A stretch of DNA of 64,000 nucleotides, taken from positions 169,036,319-169,100,318 of the forward strand of contig CM061140.1 in NCBI GenBank assembly GCA_030789695.1, in the 5' to 3' direction. Below are positions 58,711 through 64,000 of this stretch, one piece after another. A program made the position numbers and the translations under genes. The stretch is from Scilla litardierei (taxonomy: Eukaryota; Streptophyta; Magnoliopsida; Asparagales; Asparagaceae). Numbering within the stretch: position 1 is the stretch's first letter; each line of letters begins with the position of its first letter. Under the pieces are notes generated by a model. The model saw nothing but the letters and a program-made list of their open reading frames with translations. It did no database searches and was not told the origin of the DNA.

Positions 58711-61655
58711 GTCACGCCCCGCTTCCCTAATATGAAAGGCAAGACGTGAGGAGGTCCGCTCAGACGTGGAGCTGTGAAGCTGCAGTCTGATAAGCGTCTG
58801 TAAAAATTTCGAAAAGTACAGGTCCTTGCATTGCGACGAAACAACAACAACAATAATAAAGCAGATAAAAGAACATCCACCACAATATCCAACAAATATT
58901 ACAACAACACAGAATAGTCACAAAAGTACAAGTCTGAACAGGGCCTAAAGCATGGCCAAACAAAACAAAGAGAGATAGGTGCTAACAGCAACTAAGGAAC
59001 GGTAACAACTAAGGGGAGACTCCAAACGAGTCTAGGACTGGTCACCAGTGTCCTCGAACTCGGTCTCAGCAGGGACCTCAAACTCAGCGTCTCCGAACTA
59101 CTCGTCTTCTGCTACATGCTGTCTCAAAGTCTGACATGTGACACCCAAAGAGAAAAGGGCACATGTCAGCAAAAGTCTCCCAAAAAAAGGCGGATGACTT
59201 TTGTGCAAGGATACAAATATAGAAAAACGACTAGCAGTTCTAAACAATATGAAATGACATTTAAAGAATGCAATAGTTTAAATGACATGATGCATGCACG
59301 TCGTAGCAGAAACTACGAAAACACTATTTCACGATTTTCATGAATCATTAACTTTTCACATTGTGCACAGAGTTTACGCCTTACAGCTGAAGTGGCTGTA
59401 CGGGCACACTTCTACGCTGAGTGGTCGCTTAACCATACCCCTCCACGTGTATCGAGCGTTGGTTTCCCAACAACACTGTGCTCGCTTCTGGATCACGAGC
59501 CAGGAAGTGTTTTCATTTGGCGTAGGGGTGCACCTAGCCTCAATAGCAATAACATTTGTAGCGTGTGCTACTCAATCACGAAGAACACATGATGCATGAC
59601 ATGAGATGAGCAGTTAAAGTGTGTACCGTTAATTGAAAATTAAACATGGCATGACAACATGAATGAAAGCAGGTAAAGTGTCGGATCTAGTTTCGTTGTC
59701 AAACTAGATCAAATAGGGCGTCTAGGCAGCTATCATTTCACTGCCTAGTCTCTTTTACGCTAACAAATAAATTGGCCTAAAAACGCGGCCTAAAACATTT
59801 ACTGGCAAGTATCACTAGCCTGTTTCTGGTGATATCGGTTGTCGTAGATTCGTCTGGACGGGTACTACGTATTGGTACGTCCGGTTCTCTGTTTTGGTCA
59901 AACATATCACCGAATTAGATATATTGCGAGATATGTCAAAATATCCGGTTAATCCTTAAAGTAGGTTCGTCTAATTTTATCGGGTTCACTGGTTAGGGTG
60001 ATGTTGTGTCACATGAACCTGATACGCCTCATTTTATTCAAATATTATTAACCTAACATTATTTTATAATTAATAACATGCTGAATTATCCAATACTTAA
60101 CGATTATCATTTATACTAATAATAACCCACTAATTAACTTCTAATGAACATTATTAAACTAATTACAATGGCATCATAAGGGTACGGTTACAAAAACTCC
60201 ACCTACTACAACCCTATAATAATACCTATCAAATATTACTTCTTTTTAAACAAGTTGTCACTTATCCTTTGCACACACACAAAAAAAACACTAACTTCCC
60301 ATTCATCACAAGGCTGACACTTCCCTTTCCTCAGTCTCTGTCACCTCTTAATTAATACAACTTCCTTTTAATATTTCCTATGCTCTATCTTCTGTTTTTT
60401 TTAATAGGCTAGGCTGTCACCTATTTAATGTTTAAGATATCAAATATAATATCTCTCAACACTTTCATTCCTTTAATATTTCATAAGGCCATCTCTGTCC
60501 TTCTTTCTTTCTCTCAGTCCCTCCGTCTCTTTTTCTCTCCTCTTCTCAGTTCTTGTTTTTTTTTCTTTTTTTTTCTTTTTTTCAAATCCCTCAGGCAACA
60601 AGTTAACGCAACCCAAGTGACGCAAGGGGCCTTACGTACGGTGCACGGAGGGGAGGGCAGGCCGGCGGCGCAGGGGGAGCTCCGGCGGTCTTGGGCGGCT
60701 CGGGAGGCGCGCGCGAGGCTCTCTGATCGGCGGCCGGCGGTTCTCTCGGCGCAGGCGGCGCGCGGCTCCGGCGACGATCCGGCGGCTTCAGGCGAGGGGT
60801 GCGGCGGTTCACGGCTCCGGGCGGTGGCAGCGCTTCTGGTCCGGCGACGCGCGGCTGATGGCGAGGGTGGTTGGATCTGGGGAAGGAGGAGAGGGGTATA
60901 AGGGATAGAGAAGATGTATTTCTTTGTATTGGGTTGATTGATCTGATTTAGACTCAGATCTCCAATTTGTTCTTCTCAACTTCTCTGATTTGGGTTTTTG
61001 TTTTGTTGAATTTGGTTTTGGAAGGCTGAATTTTGGTTTCAATTTGAAGTTGTTGGGTTGATTTGGGAGATGGGATGAAGCTTGCAGGGAGATGAGGGTT
61101 TCTGATTTGTGTTTTGGGTTGGAGAACTTTGCAGGGTTCGTTCATCAGGGAGATTGGCTTAAGAAGATGAGCCTGGGAGACACCCCCTTTCATTTCGTCA
61201 AAGCAGCATTAAATCGATTAGGATAGAAGTTATTACTACTTAGACAAATTAGGCATCGAGAGACGTGTTGTCTTGCTCAAACGAAAAGAATGCAAGTTTG
61301 AAAAAATTTTAGGGAATGGATCTGATAATGCAACGTGTGTGTTGTCGTTTTGCAGAGGAGAGGTAAAAACGTAATTAACATAATTAAGTAAGTTTAAGTA
61401 GCCATCATTAAAAATGAAAAAGCAATTAGTGAAATTAATTAAAGTAATTAAGATTTTGTAATTAGTAAACTGTAATTAGCAGAATAATTAAGCTAAATTA
61501 TTTTAGTAAGGCTTGATGGTAAATATTGACGATACGGTAAAGCGAAAACAGTGACGCGCTCGCGTCGACACGTACGGACGAAAGTTAACTGGATAACAGA
61601 AATAAAATACTGGCACGCACAATCAAAAACTTGCCTAAAAATACTGGCCGTTACA
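58711..61655 (-). repeat. Solo LTR, Tekay-like, minus orientation (2945 bp)
   Basis: It ends TGTCACGCCCCGCTTCC (plus strand at 58711) and TACTGGCCGTTACA (61642-61655), with duplication GTTTA at 58706-58710 and 61656-61660. On the minus strand it starts TGTAACGGCCAG, like the LTRs at 28105 and 7027. It has no internal region. 60590-60900 is an unusually GC-rich island (GGCGGCTCCGGCGACG-type) that encodes only a spurious Arg/Ala/Gly-rich ORF; 60540-60590 is T-rich. Confidence 0.85.
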
Positions 61656-62902
61656 GTTTAGTTGGGTTGGCTCATAAATACTTGTTGCTTTATTTACAGT
61701 TCAGTTTGACATGTCATGCCACGAGAAACATTCATGCTATTTATTACCTGCCAGTATCATTATTGTGTTGTCTCTTGAGCTACTAGTACTCTGAGCTTGG
61801 TTATTGCGATTCATTTATGTTGGTCTCTGGGTTGTTGTACCCGACAGTGTAATATCTTGAGCAGGATTCTTGACATGACAGGTTGTCTCATGATCGGACG
61901 AAGCAGTCGTCCCATATTGCACCTTATGACACCACACGACACTAATAACTAATAAAATGATTACTTTTTGCTTGACTCATCGGGTTTGGTGAAACTTATG
62001 ATTAGGAAGTATGTGGGGGACTGGGACCTGATCTACATCAACCAATCGTTTTCGTTGTTAGCCACGAGCTAGGGGACGTCCATAATTTCCGATGGGTCCT
62101 GAGTCCTGGGGGCAGACATGAACGACCATCTTGATGGGTCCTGGAGCCCCACCACAAGCCACAGCTCTTACATGTTTTGCAGCATACAGTACAGTTCTTT
62201 AAACTTTTGGACTCTGCCCGGGATCGCACCCTCCCGGTCAAGGTAGCTCCCAGATGCTTATTGTACTCCCCCTCATAATTCACGGCCTAACATTGGTTCA
62301 CTTTAGTTAGTACCCTCTTTACAGTACGTGTGCTCGTTTTCAACATGTCTCTCTTCTATACCCTTTCTGCTACTGTCACATCGTCTTTTATGCGTCCTTA
62401 CTCTTCAGTGGTGTGGATTTGTGGATTACCAGATCAGGTTACTTCTCTGGGTGGTGCTATCATATCTGTGGCCGGCTTGCTTCCTTTTGTGCACACTTAC
62501 CTTCCTTGTCTCTTGTTTAGATATTGTCTACTCTATTGAGCGCGGTGCGCCCTTTGTTGCCCACCAGGTACAAAGCACATGATCATCCAGAGGCATCTGA
62601 GCACGAGGAATTGGAGCTTCAGTACAGCACTTGAGAGGAGTCAGAACTTCCAGAGCAGGACAGTTTGAGCCTTGACATAGCGACAAGTACGTGTTCCATT
62701 TACTTTCAGCAGTAGTGTAATTTTACTGCCTTTACTTACGTGTTGCTGTCTTTTCCTTATTTAAAGTTGTTAGCTTGTCAGATCTAGAGCGTCCCCTTAC
62801 TTTCTCCACTGCTCCACATTGACTTTACTGGCACCTGCGGGACCTGAACACTCGTGTTTCAATTGTAGCAGCACCCGCCGGGAGGCGGGGCGTTACAACA
62901 CA

Positions 62903-64000
62903 TTACGACATGCTACAGTTCTTCGTTTTAATAGTTATAATATATCTTGCACAGTTACCCATAACACTGAAAATAATTGATATATTAAGTGGGCTACGGA
63001 AATCAAATAAAATTGGAATGTCATTAAATATATATTTTTACTGTCCTTGATAAGAATAGAAGCTTGAAAATATGACTGGAACTAAAATGACATAGCGCAC
63101 TAACATATGATTTAGTTTCAATGTGGCCTTAAATTTAATCCAGAGTTTTATTGTATAAAATCGTATTTTAAATAATTAATTAATAACAATTTAGGATTGC
63201 ACGTGGACTGTACCACTGAGACGCTTAGAGTATCCAATTGACATACACTTGGCTCTCAAACTCACTGGGTTTTGAGATAGATCATATGAGTGAGAGTGCG
63301 TGAGCAACTGGAACCATACTCCTATTGACATTGACCGCATCAGCTGTTCAGACCGGGTCACATTATGAATCCGATGGACCCTTAATGTAGCGTCAGACTT
63401 AATTAATGAGTTTCACATTGTTACTACTTTGGTCATGGCCTGGGTGGGCACCCCCGTGGTACTGAGGTGGCCTTCTTGGTTACTTACTATACTCTTCAAT
63501 ATGATTTACAGCAAATATTTGACATAAATTGATAGGACCATATTAGTATCACTTTAAATTATCAACTGAGTTGCATGTTTGTCTTAAATTCTAGTGCATG
63601 CCTGATAGAAAGTATTAATTAACATGTTATCTGTAGTATTAATTCTAGTGCATGCCTGATAGAAAGTATTAATTAACATGTTATCTGTTTCCAGCTCCTG
63701 CTTTCTATTTAGTGTTTACCCATGCCCACATGTTTAAATTCCAAAATTTTAAAATTATTGTGATTTACCTGATGGGTATTCGTTTTTGTTGCACCACTAA
63801 GCATTGAGGTAGGTTAGAGAAGGCCATATCATATGATGATTCAGATTTTGGGTAGAGCCACTGGCTTCTGACCTAAAGACAGATGTATCCATGTCAGCTC
63901 TTGCAAATGTATTTTATTAGTATGTGGATAGTATGATGTATACAATTTTGTAAACTCGCAAATATATATATATATATATAAGAAATTTTTGTTAAGCATT
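62903..64000 (+). repeat. Fragment of another long LTR, with a 47-bp duplication
   Basis: 62903-63190 is AT-rich with no gene. 63190-63500 carries the conserved LTR block (TTGGCTCTCAAACTCACTGG, GTGAGCAACTGG, GGTCATGGCCTGGGTGGGCA). 63588-63634 and 63642-63688 are identical 47-bp copies. 63725-64000 matches the 3' LTR end at 1-170, and (TA)n lies at 63963-63980. The LTR end lies beyond the window. Confidence 0.5.

Larger units (their letters stand above)
51600..62897 (+). repeat. Solo LTR of the 28682 family, split by two insertions
   Basis: It starts TGTGAAGCC and ends GGGGCGTTACA. Target duplication ACACA lies at 51595-51599 and 62898-62902. Removing 52365-58220 and 58711-61655 with their duplications leaves about 2.49 kb, colinear with the LTRs of the gag-only element. 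A single LTR with its own duplication is the product of LTR-LTR recombination. Confidence 0.85.

Noticed and set aside
60428..60901. 157-codon ORF with an Arg/Ala/Gly-rich half
   Set aside because: It lies in a solo LTR, spans a T-rich run and a GC island, and has no recognisable motif.
1..64000. tRNA, rRNA or snRNA genes
   Set aside because: I saw no cloverleaf with A and B boxes and no rRNA-like sequence; primer sites are short tRNA complements, not genes.

Overview
The window is repeat-dominated nuclear DNA of a flowering plant, probably a eudicot; the species cannot be told from the sequence. Evidence for a plant: chromodomain Ty3/gypsy elements of Tekay-like and Reina-like type, an initiator-Met tRNA primer site, a plant mobile domain (PMD) gene, and short GT-AG introns. 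Nearly all DNA is retrotransposon in several layers of nesting. Only one stretch looks like ordinary host gene: six exons of a BEACH-domain protein at 5.5-6.4 kb. A single candidate exon lies at 40.3 kb.

Layout. 1-285 is the 3' end of a long LTR. 645-3825 is a young Mutator-like DNA transposon with near-identical TIRs of about 230-250 bp and a 9-bp target duplication (8/9 match); it carries a five-exon PMD gene with two frameshifts. 5467-6421 holds the BEACH exons on the minus strand. 7027-28105 is a pile of old Tekay-like elements: a plus-strand 5' LTR and gag start (7027-10071), a minus-strand element (10072-19002), a plus-strand gag-pol with 3' LTR (19003-25197), and a minus-strand gag, primer site and LTR (25198-28105). 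28682-37672 is a complete element with 2.56-2.58-kb LTRs and duplication TAACA that encodes gag only; a smaller gag-only element (32130-34904, duplication GGTCC) sits inside its gag. 37.7-47.5 kb holds short repeats, a MITE candidate, the 40.3-kb exon, a Copia remnant and an old pol remnant. 47546-51144 is a long, apparently composite LTR. 51600-62897 is a solo LTR (duplication ACACA) split by an intact, very young Reina-like chromovirus (52365-58220, duplication GACGC) and by a second solo LTR (58711-61655, duplication GTTTA). The window ends in another LTR fragment.

Most notable. (1) A TIR-bounded, recently mobile PMD gene. PMD proteins of the MAIN/MAIL1 type act in TE silencing, so a TE-borne copy is biologically suggestive. 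(2) The Tekay-like elements carry what look like conserved spliceosomal introns at the same positions: about 68 nt inside gag in three elements, and 74-81 nt between gag and protease in two. (3) All long-LTR elements share a primer site TGGTGGCMCATGYAGGTC that resembles the 3' end of plant tRNA-Ile rather than tRNA-Met. (4) GC-rich palindromic repeats encoding Gly/Pro-rich tracts lie at the same place in the gag of two separate Reina-like elements. (5) The BEACH exons are intact and correctly spliced in silico, yet cut off on both sides by repeats.
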